The position numbers were made by a program, and so were the translations under genes. From the NCBI RefSeq assembly GCF_021266465.1, contig NZ_CP089848.1:310001-374000 (forward strand): a DNA stretch of 64,000 nucleotides. Reading direction: 5' to 3'. Every line of letters starts with the position of its first letter. The stretch's first letter is position 1. Of the stretch, positions 1 through 10,382 are shown piece after piece. The notes beneath the pieces were generated by a model that worked only from the letters and a program-made list of their open reading frames with translations, was not told the DNA's origin and did not search any database. Origin of the DNA: Paralcaligenes sp. KSB-10. GTDB lineage: Bacteria; Pseudomonadota; Gammaproteobacteria; Burkholderiales; Burkholderiaceae_B.

Positions 1-802
<802 letters not shown>

Positions 803-804
803 TC

Positions 805-1842
805 ATGGCAGAGAACAGCAATCTACCCACACGGCCCATGACCATGATCCAGGCCTTGCGTTCCGCCATGGATGTCATGCTCGAGCGCGACAGCAACGTG
901 GTTGTCTTCGGCCAGGATGTCGGCTATTTCGGCGGCGTGTTTCGCTGTACTGAAGGCTTGCAGGCCAAGTATGGCAAGTCGCGCGTATTCGATGCCCCGA
1001 TCTCCGAAGGCGGGATAGTCGGAGCCGCCGTGGGCATGGGAGCCTATGGGCTGCGTCCGGTCGTGGAGATTCAATTTGCCGATTACTTTTATCCCGCCTC
1101 CGATCAAATCGTCTCCGAGGCGGCGCGGCTGCGCTACCGCTCGGCCGGCGAGTTCACCGCGCCGCTGACGATACGCATGCCCTGCGGTGGAGGCATATAT
1201 GGCGGCCAGACCCATAGCCAGAGCCCGGAGGCCTTGTTTACGCATGTCAGCGGTCTGCGCACGGTGATGCCGTCCAATCCCTACGATGCCAAAGGTCTGC
1301 TCATCGCTTCGATCGAAAACGATGATCCAGTCATTTTTCTGGAACCCAAGCGCTTGTACAACGGTCCGTTCGACGGCCATCACGACCAGCCTGTGGTGCC
1401 ATGGTCCAAGCATCCCTTGGGCGAAGTGCCGGAAGGCTACTACACGGTTCCGCTGGAGTCCGCGTCGGTTTTTCGTCACGGTTCCGATCTCACCGTACTG
1501 ACGTACGGCACCATGGTTTTTGTATCTGAAGCGGCGGCGCAGGAAACCGGCATCGATGCCGAGATCATCGACTTGCGCAGCATCTGGCCGCTGGATCTGA
1601 ATGCAATCGTCAGCTCGGTCAAAAAAACCGGCCGTTGCGTAGTGGTGCACGAGGCCACGCGTACCAGCGGCTTTGGCGCCGAATTGGTTGCGCTGATCCA
1701 GGAGCATTGTTTCTATCATCTTGAAGCCCCGATCGAGCGTGTCGCTGGGTGGGATACACCTTATCCGCATGCGCAAGAGTGGGAATATTTTCCCGGGCCG
1801 GCGCGAGTCGGCGCAGCCTTCAAGCGTGCAATGGAGGATTGA
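805..1842 (+). CDS. bkdA2: Branched-chain 2-oxoacid dehydrogenase E1 component, beta subunit
   Basis: Beta subunit of the E1 heterotetramer, forming the ThDP pocket together with the alpha subunit. It has 345 residues, normal for the family. The transketolase-like pyrimidine domain is recognisable (FGQDVGYFGG near the N-terminus, APISEGGIVGAAVGMG, then EIQFADY), and the C-terminal transketolase domain begins near VLTYGTMV. The ATG at 805 is preferred over the in-frame GTG at 799 because AGGGGTGA lies about 5 nt before it, inside the end of the E1 alpha gene. It is the second gene of the bkd operon. Confidence 0.93.
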   Translation: MAENSNLPTRPMTMIQALRSAMDVMLERDSNVVVFGQDVGYFGGVFRCTEGLQAKYGKSRVFDAPISEGGIVGAAVGMGAYGLRPVVEIQFADYFYPASDQIVSEAARLRYRSAGEFTAPLTIRMPCGGGIYGGQTHSQSPEALFTHVSGLRTVMPSNPYDAKGLLIASIENDDPVIFLEPKRLYNGPFDGHHDQPVVPWSKHPLGEVPEGYYTVPLESASVFRHGSDLTVLTYGTMVFVSEAAAQETGIDAEIIDLRSIWPLDLNAIVSSVKKTGRCVVVHEATRTSGFGAELVALIQEHCFYHLEAPIERVAGWDTPYPHAQEWEYFPGPARVGAAFKRAMED

Positions 1843-1890
1843 CATGATTTTCGCATCCCTGTCTATTCCGGCTTGTTGCCCGGGGGCATG

Positions 1891-3141
1891 ATGGCTATTC
1901 ACATCATAAAAATGCCGGACATAGGCGAAGGCATTGCAGAGGTCGAGCTGGCCGAGTGGCATGTGCAGCCGGGCGAGAGCGTTACCGAGGACCAGGTGCT
2001 GGCCGAAGTCATGACCGACAAGGCGACGGTCGAGGTGCCGTCGCCTGTGGTGGGTACGGTGGTGGCTCTTGGCGGTGCGGTCGGCGATGTGCTGGCCGTG
2101 GGTGCCGAATTGATACGTATCGAGCTTGAAGGCGAGGGCGGCTCCAGCCCGGATGCGCCCGAGAAAAAAGAGCAACGCCAGGTTCGGCCCGCCGATTCTG
2201 CGCCGGCGCCCTCGATGCCGCAGGCGGGAAGGGAGCCTGGGGTCTTGGCCGAACAGGTATCGACTCAGGGTGAAAAGCCGCTGGCTTCTCCATCGGTGCG
2301 CCGGCATGCCAGGGAGCTTGGGCTTGAACTGAGCGAGGTGCGGGGCAGCGGTCCGGCCGGCCGCATCCGGCATGAAGACCTGGATGCCCATGCGGCCACC
2401 CCGGCCGCTTCAACCGCCACTGCGCCACGCTATGGCCGGCGGCACGATGAAACCGTTGTTCCCGTCATAGGTCTGCGCCGCAAGATTGCGCAAAAAATGC
2501 AGGAATCCAAGCGTCATATTCCACACTTCACCTATGTGGAAGAAGTCGATGTGACCGAGTCCGAGGCATTGCGGGCGCGGCTCAATGCCAAGTGGGGCGG
2601 CCAGCGTGGCCGCCTTACCATGCTGCCTTTGCTGATCCGGGCCATGGTGCTGGCCTTGCGGGATTTTCCGCAGATCAATGCGCGTTTCGACGACGAAAAA
2701 GGCGTCGTAACCCGCTACGGCGCCGTACATATGGGGGTTGCGACTCAAACCGAACATGGCTTGATGGTGCCGGTGTTGCGTCATGCCGAAGCATGCGATT
2801 TGTGGGCCTGCGCCGCGCAAATCTCGCGCCTTGCCGAAGCGGCGCGCGCCGGCAAGGCCTCGCGCGAAGAGCTTTCCGGCTCAACCATCACCATCACCAG
2901 CCTGGGTGCCTTGGGCGGCATTGTGTCCACCCCGGTGATCAATCATCCGGAAGTGGCTATAGTGGGCATTAACCGCATCGTCGAACGGCCGGTCATTCTT
3001 GGCGGAGCGGTGGTCGCAAGAAAAATGATGAATCTGTCTTCCTCATTCGATCATCGCGTGGTCGACGGCCTGCATGCCGCGGAGTTCGTGCAAGTGGTGC
3101 GCGGCTATCTTGAATGCCCGGCCACCATGTTTGTAGAGTAA
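1891..3141 (+). CDS. bkdB: Dihydrolipoamide branched-chain acyltransferase (E2)
   Basis: Core E2 of the branched-chain complex, which transfers the acyl group from lipoamide to CoA. The order is one lipoyl domain (residues about 1-80, lipoylation site K44 in MTDKATVEV), an Ala/Pro-rich linker, a peripheral-subunit-binding domain (SVRRHARELGL to HEDLDAH, about 136-172), and a C-terminal acyltransferase domain with the catalytic DHRVVDG near the end. It has 416 residues. The start at MAIHIIKMPDIGEG is chosen because the family begins there; an ATG lies immediately upstream at 1888, and a GGGGGC ribosome site precedes both. In Pseudomonas the next gene is lpdV (E3). Here none follows, so E3 must come from elsewhere. 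Confidence 0.93.
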   Translation: MAIHIIKMPDIGEGIAEVELAEWHVQPGESVTEDQVLAEVMTDKATVEVPSPVVGTVVALGGAVGDVLAVGAELIRIELEGEGGSSPDAPEKKEQRQVRPADSAPAPSMPQAGREPGVLAEQVSTQGEKPLASPSVRRHARELGLELSEVRGSGPAGRIRHEDLDAHAATPAASTATAPRYGRRHDETVVPVIGLRRKIAQKMQESKRHIPHFTYVEEVDVTESEALRARLNAKWGGQRGRLTMLPLLIRAMVLALRDFPQINARFDDEKGVVTRYGAVHMGVATQTEHGLMVPVLRHAEACDLWACAAQISRLAEAARAGKASREELSGSTITITSLGALGGIVSTPVINHPEVAIVGINRIVERPVILGGAVVARKMMNLSSSFDHRVVDGLHAAEFVQVVRGYLECPATMFVE

Positions 3142-3283
3142 GCCAAACCGGTTCGAAACTGGAAGCCTGTTCCGAATCGGTTTACCATCCTGTAATACAT
3201 CCACATCCACTCTCCGGTTGTGCCGCATGGTGCATTCCTGCATTGAAGCGCGGCTATGGTATTTTTTAAGCGAGCTCCTTGTC

Positions 3284-4207
3284 ATGACAGAACCCCGTCT
3301 CGATTATGTAACCTGCGCGAGCCCTGCCGGCTTGCATCGCATGGCTTATTGGGAATGGGGCGATCCGCAGAACGATAAAGTGTTGTTGTGCCTGCACGGC
3401 CTGACGCGTACCGGGCGGGATTTCGATAATCTGGCCGCTCGCCTGAGCGCCCACTATCGGGTGGTGTGCCCCGACGTGGCGGGCCGCGGCAAGTCCGACT
3501 GGCTGCTTGATCCGTCCGGCTATGTGGTGCCGCAGTATGCCGCCGACGTGCTGACCCTGATCAATCGCCTGCAGGCTTCGCAACTGGATTGCCTGGGTAC
3601 TTCCATGGGAGGGCTGATTTTGCTGGCGTTGGCCGGCTCGATCGCGATGTCGGCCGCGGCTCGTCCGGATCGGGGCGAATTCGGACTGCCGGCCAGCCAG
3701 GCCTTGCGCCTGGGTAAAATCGTGTTGAACGATATCGGGCCCAGCCTGAACTTCGAGGGACTCAAGCGTATCGGTGAATATGTGGCGGAAGCAAAGCAGT
3801 TCGATACTTTTGCCCAGGCCGTCGATTATGTGCACACTGTTTCCGAAACTTTCGGGCCCCACACCCAGGCCCAATGGGAGCAGCTCACCAAGTACGTGTT
3901 CAATCATCAGGGCGGGCATTGGGTCAAGCATTACGATCTGGCCATGTCACAACCGTTTTCTTCGCAAACGCCCGAAGCCGTTCAGGCTTCCGAGGTTCTG
4001 TTATGGGGAGCCTATCAAAGTATCGCGACGCCTGTCCTGCTGGTCAGGGGAGCCTTGTCGGATCTGCTGCCCGCCGAGGTTGCCCAGCAGATGCTGGCCC
4101 GTAATCCGCATGCGCGCCTGTTCGAAGTTCCGGGAGTCGGCCATGCGCCCACTTTTTTGAACGACGATCAAATTGACCCGGTCGAACGATTTTTGTTGGA
4201 CGACTGA
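3284..4207 (+). CDS. Alpha/beta hydrolase
   Basis: Alpha/beta hydrolase fold protein of 307 residues. The oxyanion-region HGLTRTGRDF, the nucleophile elbow GTSMGG and the late catalytic GVGHAPTF are all present, with an acidic residue in LSDLLPAE. The substrate is unknown. The ATG at 3284 (MTEPRLDYV) is preferred over the upstream GTG at 3218, whose extra 22 residues do not look like hydrolase. About 140 nt of spacer separates it from the E2 gene; that spacer holds an imperfect hairpin (about 3144-3183) without a U-tract, so co-transcription with bkd is possible but unproven. Esterase, lactonase or C-C hydrolase activity cannot be told apart here. Confidence 0.8.
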   Translation: MTEPRLDYVTCASPAGLHRMAYWEWGDPQNDKVLLCLHGLTRTGRDFDNLAARLSAHYRVVCPDVAGRGKSDWLLDPSGYVVPQYAADVLTLINRLQASQLDCLGTSMGGLILLALAGSIAMSAAARPDRGEFGLPASQALRLGKIVLNDIGPSLNFEGLKRIGEYVAEAKQFDTFAQAVDYVHTVSETFGPHTQAQWEQLTKYVFNHQGGHWVKHYDLAMSQPFSSQTPEAVQASEVLLWGAYQSIATPVLLVRGALSDLLPAEVAQQMLARNPHARLFEVPGVGHAPTFLNDDQIDPVERFLLDD

Positions 4208-4266
4208 CAGCGGAGTATGCTGTTTTTCGATACGTATTTGAAAATGCCCAGGATATATCCCGATAC

Positions 4267-5115
4267 ATGCCGTCAGCCCCAAACTTGAATGTCGATTTGC
4301 ATTGCCACTCCACCGTTTCAGATGGCGTGCTCGAGCCGCATGCGCTTGCTCGGCGCGCACATGCGAACGGTGTACAGATGTGGGCTCTTACCGATCACGA
4401 CGAGGTGTCCGGCCTGCCGCAAGCCGGGCAGGTGGCGCGTGAACTGGGCATGCAATTCGTCCCCGGAATCGAAATTTCCGTAACGTGGTCGGGGAAAACC
4501 GTGCATATCGTGGGCTTGGGCATCGATGCCGGCCATGCGGCCCTCAATCAAGGGCTGGTCGAGATACGCACAGGCCGCGTCGAGCGCGCCCGTAAAATTG
4601 CCGATCGTCTGCGGGACCTGGGTGTCCCCGACAGCTACGAAGGCGCGCTGGCTTATGCCGGCAACCCTTTGCTGATCAGCCGCACGCATTTCGCTCGTTT
4701 TATGGTTGAGCGCGGGTACTGTAAAACCATGCAGGCGGTCTTCGATAAATACCTGGGCGATCACAAGCCTGCCAATGTGTCGGGAAGCTGGGCAAAATTG
4801 GCAAACGCGCTGGCCTGGATCCACGATTCGGGCGGGCGGGCGGTCATTGCGCATCCGGGGCGCTACAACTACACGCCGGTTCAGTTTGGTGCTTTGTTCG
4901 ACGAGTTCAAGCAGTTGGGCGGCGAGGCCATCGAGGTCATTACCGGCAGCCACAGCGTCGATCAATACAGGCAGTACGCCGACGTTGCGCGTCGATACGG
5001 CTTTATGGCCTCCTGCGGCTCCGATTTTCATAGCCCGGGCGAAAGTAGAAAGGATCTGGGATCCCTGCCGTTGCTGCCCGCCGACTTAAGAGCGGTCTGG
5101 CACGATTGGGTCTGA
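4267..5115 (+). CDS. rnm: PHP-domain phosphatase/nuclease (3',5'-nucleoside bisphosphate phosphatase family)
   Basis: A 282-residue PHP protein of the YciV/TrpH/Rnm family, metal-dependent enzymes that remove phosphate from 3',5'-nucleoside bisphosphates and trim short RNA 5' ends. PHP metal motifs are visible: DLHCHSTVSDG at residues 9-19, TDHDEVSGL, a histidine in SRTHFARF, AHPGRYN, and the C-terminal CGSDFHSPG. The length matches the E. coli enzyme. It starts 59 nt after the hydrolase stop. Family membership is strong; the exact substrate is taken from characterised relatives. Confidence 0.87.
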   Translation: MPSAPNLNVDLHCHSTVSDGVLEPHALARRAHANGVQMWALTDHDEVSGLPQAGQVARELGMQFVPGIEISVTWSGKTVHIVGLGIDAGHAALNQGLVEIRTGRVERARKIADRLRDLGVPDSYEGALAYAGNPLLISRTHFARFMVERGYCKTMQAVFDKYLGDHKPANVSGSWAKLANALAWIHDSGGRAVIAHPGRYNYTPVQFGALFDEFKQLGGEAIEVITGSHSVDQYRQYADVARRYGFMASCGSDFHSPGESRKDLGSLPLLPADLRAVWHDWV

Positions 5116-5172
5116 TGCGTGACCCATCGAATGGCCTGAACAAAATGGCTCGATACGGGTCATAGCTTATAT

Positions 5173-5192
5173 AAGCCTCAATAGGCCTTTTT
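5173..5192 (+). terminator. Weak intrinsic terminator after the PHP gene
   Basis: AAGCCT and AGGCCTT can pair around a 4-nt loop and are followed by TTTTT. The stem is short, so efficiency is uncertain. It lies between the PHP gene and greB. Confidence 0.4.
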
Positions 5193-5249
5193 AACAAGCT
5201 CGTCCAACTTGAAGTTCAAGCCCTTGTGCAGGTTTACGTTTTTCACTCC

Positions 5250-5807
5250 ATGAATAAAGCTTTTGTAAAAGAATCCGATCACGATGACGAAGAGGACCCG
5301 GGCACCGAGGCCCCGCCTTTGCCGGCGGGCACCAAGAATTACATTACGGTGCAGGGCTATCAGAGGCTGCGTGCCGAATTGGCGCATTTAATGACCGAAG
5401 AGCGTCCCTCGGTCGTACAGGTGGTGTCGTGGGCGGCATCCAATGGCGATCGTTCCGAGAACGGCGATTACCTGTATGGCAAGAAACGCTTGCGCGAAAT
5501 CGACCGGCGCATGCGCTTTTTGACCAAACGCCTTGAAATTGCCGAGGTGGTCGATCCCGCTTTCCAGCCCAATAAAGATCAGGTTTTTTTCGGGGCGACC
5601 GTGTTGTATGCCGACAAGGCGGGGGAAGAGCACAGGGTAACGATCGTGGGTGTGGACGAAGCCGAGCCCTTGCAGGGGAAAATCAGCTGGATTTCGCCTG
5701 TTGCGCGGGCCCTGATCAAGTCCCGCGAGGGCGACACCGTCAATTTGCGTACGCCGGCCGGCATCGACGAGCTGGATATTATCGAAATCAGCTACCCTTC
5801 CTTATAA
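5250..5807 (+). CDS. greB: Transcription elongation factor GreB
   Basis: Rescues backtracked RNA polymerase by stimulating cleavage of the nascent 3' end. It has 185 residues. After an acidic N-terminal extension (SDHDDEEDPG) comes the N-terminal coiled-coil domain with the GreB-type signature NGDRSENGDYLYGKKRLRE, then the C-terminal FKBP-like domain (FGATVLYADKAGEEHRVTIVG to the C-terminus). The Tyr-Leu-Tyr-Gly-Lys-Lys run separates GreB from GreA. The start is placed at ATG 5250; an in-frame GTG at 5226 would add 8 residues. A terminator hairpin overlaps the stop codon, so the gene is probably monocistronic. Confidence 0.9.
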   Translation: MNKAFVKESDHDDEEDPGTEAPPLPAGTKNYITVQGYQRLRAELAHLMTEERPSVVQVVSWAASNGDRSENGDYLYGKKRLREIDRRMRFLTKRLEIAEVVDPAFQPNKDQVFFGATVLYADKAGEEHRVTIVGVDEAEPLQGKISWISPVARALIKSREGDTVNLRTPAGIDELDIIEISYPSL

Positions 5808-5823
5808 CGGCAAGCCGTTTTTT
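5806..5823 (+). terminator. Intrinsic terminator of greB
   Basis: AACGG-CAAG-CCGTT hairpin followed by a T-run, overlapping the TAA stop codon of greB. Confidence 0.65.
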
Positions 5824-5950
5824 CCCGGGATGGCAGGGCTGGGGCCGCGCTTGTCCGAAAGAGTGGGAAATATACTTCCGGCATGCGTCAGCCGAGTTGT
5901 GCTTAAGCCGTTAAAATGCGGTTTTACATCATTCAGCCTGCGCCTTCATC

Positions 5951-8900
5951 GTGAATTCTATCCAGCATTTTCTTGGTTCTTCGGTTTTGTCGTCGTTTCG
6001 CCGCGAGCGCCTGCTAAAGCGTTTTGCCCAGCTTGACTTGCCGGTGTCCGATATCCAGGGCCAGTTTGAACACTATGTGTGGAGCGAGTCCGAATTATCC
6101 GGGCAAGACCGGGAAAGGCTGGCCGCGCTGCTCGATTATGGCGAACCGGCCCAGGCCTTGAAAGGCGACAAGCAGGCTCTGGTGTTGCGTGTCGTGCCCC
6201 GGTTGGGAACGGTATCGCCCTGGGCCAGCAAAGCTACCGACATTGCGCATAACTGCGGCTTGCCGGCCGTGCGCCGCATTGAACGGGGTATTCGCTACCT
6301 TGTGCATCCTGGCCGGGGGATATTGGGGCCCAGGCATATCGATGAAGGGCAGTTGGCACAAATAGCCTCGTGCCTGCATGATCGCATGACTGAAACGGTG
6401 GTTGATGCCGCTTTCGACGGTGCGGCGCTGTTTGCTTCGTTGGCCGGCAAACCCATACAGACCATAGACGTGCTGGAGCGAGGGCAGGCCGCGTTGCTGG
6501 AAGCCAACCGGAATCTGGGCCTTGCCTTGTCTGAAGACGAGGTCGAGTACCTGGACCAGTCCTTCAGGCAGTTGGGGCGCAATCCCACCGACGTTGAGCT
6601 GATGATGTTCGCCCAAGCCAATAGCGAGCATTGCCGCCACAAGATTTTCAATGCGCAGTGGGTCATCGATGGCGTGGCGCAGACCCATACCCTGTTTGGC
6701 ATGATACGTGCCACGCATGCGGCCCAGCCCCAAGGCACCGTGGTGGCTTATTCCGACAACGCGGCTGTCATGGAGGGTGGCCGGGCCCGGCAATTTTATG
6801 CCGCGCTGCCCGGTGAAACGGCCGCGGCCCGCTATGGCCACACAGACGCGGTCGTGCACACCTTGATGAAGGTTGAAACGCATAACCATCCCACCGCCAT
6901 TGCCCCGTTCCCCGGCGCCGCCACCGGTGCCGGAGGCGAGATTCGCGATGAAGGAGCAACTGGCAGGGGTTCCAAGCCCAAGGCGGGGCTGACGGGTTTT
7001 ACTGTGTCGAACCTGCGTTTCGATGATGGCCTGGAGCCTTGGGAAGAAGACTCGCATGGGTCTCCCGAGCGGATCGCCAGCGCCCTCGATATCATGATCG
7101 ACGGCCCCATCGGAGGGGCGGCGTTCAATAACGAGTTCGGGCGCCCCAATCTGCTGGGCTATTTCCGTACCTATGAACAGACGGCGGGCGACGTTCGCTG
7201 GGGCTATCACAAACCCATTATGATTGCCGGCGGCCTGGGTTCCATCGATGATAGGCTTACTCACAAGGATCCTATTCCGCCGGGTGCCTTGCTGGTCCAG
7301 TTGGGCGGGCCCGGAATGCGCATCGGCATGGGTGGCGGGGCGGCTTCCAGCATGAGCGCCGGAGCCAATAGCGCCGAGCTCGATTTCGATTCGGTGCAGC
7401 GCGGCAATCCCGAAATCGAGCGGCGCGCCCAGGAAGTGATCGATCGATGCTGGCAGCAGGGAAGCGGCAACCCGGTGCTGGCGATTCACGATGTGGGCGC
7501 CGGGGGCCTGTCCAATGCCTTTCCCGAACTGGTGAACGATGCGGGCCGTGGCGCCGTGTTCGAACTGCAGCAGGTGCACCTTGAGGAATCGGGCTTGTCG
7601 GCCGCCGAAATCTGGAGCAATGAGGCCCAGGAGCGATATGTGCTGGCGATATTGCCCAAAGACCTGGCCCGCTTCGACGCCATCGCGCGGCGCGAGCGCT
7701 GTCCGTACGCGGTGGTCGGGGTGGCGACCGAAGAGCGGCAATTGCGCGTGACGCATGGCGAAGGTTTGCCCGGGGTTAGCGAGCAGCTTGTTCCCAAGGC
7801 CGATTCCGCCATTCGTCCGGTCGATGTGCCCATCGATGTGATTCTGGGCAAGCCGCCGCGCATGACGCGCGACGTACAGCGTTTGCCCGGCGTTGTTGCG
7901 CCGGTCGATCTGACCGTCATGACACTCGACGATGCGATACAGCGGGTTTTGCGGCACCCAACGGTGGCGAACAAGAATTTCCTGATCACTATAGGCGACC
8001 GTTCTGTAGGGGGCCTGAGCAGCCGCGACCAGATGGTGGGACCCTGGCAGGTGCCGGTGGCCGATTGTGCCGTGACTCTCGCGGATTTCGAAGGAGTGCG
8101 CGGCGAGGCAATGGCCATGGGTGAGCGCACGCCGCTGGCCGTTATCGACGCCGCGGCCTCGGGCCGCATGGCGGTCACCGAGGCCCTGACCAATCTGGTT
8201 GCCAGCGATGTGAAACGCCTTGAAGACATCAAGCTTTCCGCCAACTGGATGGCGGCCTGCGGTGTGGACGGACAGGATGCGGCGCTGTACGACACCGTTT
8301 TTGCGGTGAGCACCTGGTGCCAGCAATTGGGCCTGTCGATTCCCGTTGGCAAGGACTCCCTGTCCATGCGCACTTCCTGGGACGAGCGCGGCGACAAGCG
8401 CGAGGTGATCGCTCCCGTTTCGCTCATTGTTACGGCTTTTGCGCCAGTGGCCGATGTGCGCGCCACCCTGACTCCGCAATTGCGCACCGACGCGGGCGAG
8501 ACGGTCTTGATCCTGGTCGATCTGGGCCGAGGGCGCAATCGCCTGGGCGGGTCGATATTGGCCCAGGTGTTCAACCAGGTCGGCAAGGCCGTACCGGACA
8601 TGGATGAGCCCGAGTCCCTGCAGGCTTTTTTCAGCACCGTGCGCCAATTGGCGGCCGATGGCCATATCCTGGCCTACCACGACCGCTCCGACGGCGGCCT
8701 GCTGGCTACCCTATGTGAAATGGCGTTTGCCGGGCATGTCGGGGTTTCGATCAATCTCGATATGCTGACGATCGATCCCCGCGCATCGGACTGGGGCGAC
8801 TACAAAATACGTACTGAGCAGGTTGCGGTGCAGCGTGACGAGCTGACACTGAAAGCCTTGTTTGCCGAAGAGGCCGGGGCAGTCGTACAGGTGCCGCTGG

Positions 8901-9994
8901 CGCAGCGCGATAGGGTTATGCAGCAGTTGCGCGAAGCGGGCCTGTCGGCTTATTCGCACGTGCTGGGTGGCTTGAATACCCAAGACGAAATCCAGATTTA
9001 TCGCGACGGAAAATGCATTTACAAGCACACCCGCTTCGATCTGGGCCAACAATGGAGCGAGGTCAGCCGCCAGATCATGGCCCGGCGAGACAACCCCCAA
9101 TGCGCGCAGGCCGAATTCGATACTTGGCAAAATACAGGCGACCCGGGTTTTACACCGGCCGTTGCGTTCGATCCGCAGGAAGACATTGCCGCGCCGTTCA
9201 TCTCCACAGGCAAGCGGCCCCGCGTGGCTATCTTGCGCGAGCAGGGCTGCAATAGCCAGGTGGAAATGGCCTGGGCTTTCGACAAGGCCGGCTTCGAGGC
9301 CTGGGATGTGCACATGACCGACCTGTTGTCGGGCCGCGTGCGTCTGGACGATGTGCAGGGCCTGGTGGCTGTGGGTGGATTCAGCTATGGCGATGTACTG
9401 GGCGCCGGCGAGGGCTGGGCCCGCACGATCCGCTTCAATCAGCAGCTGTCGGACCAATTTGCCGGGTACTTCGCCCGCCCCGATACTTTTGCGCTTGGGG
9501 TGTGCAACGGCTGCCAGATGATGGCGGCTCTGGCCGGCATGATTCCGGGTGCCGAGCATTGGCCGCGTTTTACACGCAATGTGTCGGAAAAATACGAGGC
9601 TCGCCTTTCCCTGGTCGAAATTCCCGATTCCCCGTCGCTGTTCATGCGAGGCATGGCGGGAACCCGGCTTCCGGTTGCGGTGGCCCATGGTGAAGGTTTT
9701 GCCAATTTTGCGCAGCAGGGCGACATCGGCAAAGTGCGCAGCGCGCTCAACTTTGTCGATAATCATGGTCAGCGCACTGAGGTGTATCCGTACAATCCCA
9801 ATGGCAGCCCGCAAGGCCTGACTGGGGTTACCACGGCCGATGGCCGTTTTACCGTGCTGATGCCGCATGCTGAACGGGTCACGCGCAATGTAATGCTGTC
9901 GTGGTCGCCGCCGCGCTGGGGCGCCCGCGACAGCGGCGGCGATGCCAGCCCCTGGATGCGCATGTTCCGCAATGCCAGGGTCTGGCTGGGCTGA
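5951..9994 (+). CDS. purL: Phosphoribosylformylglycinamidine synthase (FGAM synthetase, single-chain)
   Basis: Fourth step of purine synthesis: FGAR plus glutamine plus ATP gives FGAM. At 1347 residues this is the large proteobacterial form with three parts: an N-terminal PurS-like region, two AIRS-like ATP-binding halves ([21 protein letters not shown] for the first active site; [13 protein letters not shown] in the second half), and a C-terminal class-I glutamine amidotransferase domain with nucleophile Cys in [13 protein letters not shown] and the His of MPHAERV. The start is GTG at 5951 (MNSIQHFLG), giving a normal N-terminus. It stands alone on the strand. No frameshift is seen over 4 kb. 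Confidence 0.95.
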   Translation: MNSIQHFLGSSVLSSFRRERLLKRFAQLDLPVSDIQGQFEHYVWSESELSGQDRERLAALLDYGEPAQALKGDKQALVLRVVPRLGTVSPWASKATDIAHNCGLPAVRRIERGIRYLVHPGRGILGPRHIDEGQLAQIASCLHDRMTETVVDAAFDGAALFASLAGKPIQTIDVLERGQAALLEANRNLGLALSEDEVEYLDQSFRQLGRNPTDVELMMFAQANSEHCRHKIFNAQWVIDGVAQTHTLFGMIRATHAAQPQGTVVAYSDNAAVMEGGRARQFYAALPGETAAARYGHTDAVVHTLMKVETHNHPTAIAPFPGAATGAGGEIRDEGATGRGSKPKAGLTGFTVSNLRFDDGLEPWEEDSHGSPERIASALDIMIDGPIGGAAFNNEFGRPNLLGYFRTYEQTAGDVRWGYHKPIMIAGGLGSIDDRLTHKDPIPPGALLVQLGGPGMRIGMGGGAASSMSAGANSAELDFDSVQRGNPEIERRAQEVIDRCWQQGSGNPVLAIHDVGAGGLSNAFPELVNDAGRGAVFELQQVHLEESGLSAAEIWSNEAQERYVLAILPKDLARFDAIARRERCPYAVVGVATEERQLRVTHGEGLPGVSEQLVPKADSAIRPVDVPIDVILGKPPRMTRDVQRLPGVVAPVDLTVMTLDDAIQRVLRHPTVANKNFLITIGDRSVGGLSSRDQMVGPWQVPVADCAVTLADFEGVRGEAMAMGERTPLAVIDAAASGRMAVTEALTNLVASDVKRLEDIKLSANWMAACGVDGQDAALYDTVFAVSTWCQQLGLSIPVGKDSLSMRTSWDERGDKREVIAPVSLIVTAFAPVADVRATLTPQLRTDAGETVLILVDLGRGRNRLGGSILAQVFNQVGKAVPDMDEPESLQAFFSTVRQLAADGHILAYHDRSDGGLLATLCEMAFAGHVGVSINLDMLTIDPRASDWGDYKIRTEQVAVQRDELTLKALFAEEAGAVVQVPLAQRDRVMQQLREAGLSAYSHVLGGLNTQDEIQIYRDGKCIYKHTRFDLGQQWSEVSRQIMARRDNPQCAQAEFDTWQNTGDPGFTPAVAFDPQEDIAAPFISTGKRPRVAILREQGCNSQVEMAWAFDKAGFEAWDVHMTDLLSGRVRLDDVQGLVAVGGFSYGDVLGAGEGWARTIRFNQQLSDQFAGYFARPDTFALGVCNGCQMMAALAGMIPGAEHWPRFTRNVSEKYEARLSLVEIPDSPSLFMRGMAGTRLPVAVAHGEGFANFAQQGDIGKVRSALNFVDNHGQRTEVYPYNPNGSPQGLTGVTTADGRFTVLMPHAERVTRNVMLSWSPPRWGARDSGGDASPWMRMFRNARVWLG

Positions 9995-10185
9995 TCCCCG
10001 TCAAATCGCAGGTGGCGCCTCTTCATGCGGGTACCTGTTGTTCGCGTTCTTAAGACGCGGGGGTGGCGGCCCGGGCAGGGGCGGCACCCTCTAGTGTTTG
10101 CTTAACAGTGCCGCAGTTGTTTGGAGCGTTCCTATCCCATCCCGATTCCCCGTGATGGTAGGCTCTTTATCTGCAAGATATCACT

Positions 10186-10203
10186 TTTTATACCAGTATA
10201 AAA
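10186..10203. promoter_or_regulatory. Perfect palindrome upstream of the leuC promoter (candidate operator)
   Basis: TTTTATAC-CA-GTATAAAA has two perfect 8-bp arms with a 2-bp centre, ending 7 nt before the predicted -35 box of leuC. The symmetry and position suggest a dimeric regulator site. The cognate protein is not identifiable from this window. Confidence 0.45.
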
Positions 10204-10210
10204 TCTCTTC

Positions 10211-10238
10211 TTGTACTAGGTTCTGGCGGTGGCATAAT
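10211..10238 (+). promoter_or_regulatory. Putative sigma-70 promoter of leuCDB
   Basis: TTGTAC and CATAAT separated by 16 bp, predicting a transcript start near 10245 and a leader of about 138 nt before leuC. Confidence 0.5.
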
Positions 10239-10382
10239 AAATAAAAATCGTCCCGGAAACACTTGGGTTTATACAGCGCTGCACCGATCGGTGGTGTTCG
10301 GGCTGTAATCCCGGGGGTACCGCAGCCATGGCGAAAATCGCATGGCTTATACCTTTAATTTGTCCTTTCTAAGAGCATTGCC

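Larger units (their letters stand above)
9995..10382 (+). other. Long intergenic leader of the leu operon
   Basis: The 388 nt between purL and leuC hold no convincing gene. Visible items are a palindrome at 10186-10203, a sigma-70-type promoter at 10211-10238, the self-complementary CACCGATCGGTG near 10282, and a hairpin AGCCATGGCGA/TCGCATGGCT around 10325-10347. The hairpin covers the start of a possible 14-codon ORF at 10328-10372 ([14 protein letters not shown]), which holds five Ile/Leu codons. No terminator stem follows that ORF, so classical attenuation is not supported. Confidence 0.5.

Noticed and set aside
823-2391. 522-codon minus-strand frame across bkdA2-bkdB
   Set aside because: Opposite strand of two well-identified genes; no motif or ribosome site.
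3142-3283. Terminator after bkdB
   Set aside because: The imperfect AAACCGGTTCG/CGAATCGGTTT pairing has a long loop and no U-tract.
6095-8680. 861-codon open frame on the minus strand
   Set aside because: Antisense to purL in a GC-rich gene; His/Gln/Arg-rich composition without family motifs. A by-product of codon bias.
10328-10372. Leucine attenuation leader ([14 protein letters not shown])
   Set aside because: Five Ile/Leu codons, but no terminator/antiterminator pair follows before leuC. Kept only as a note in the leader entry.
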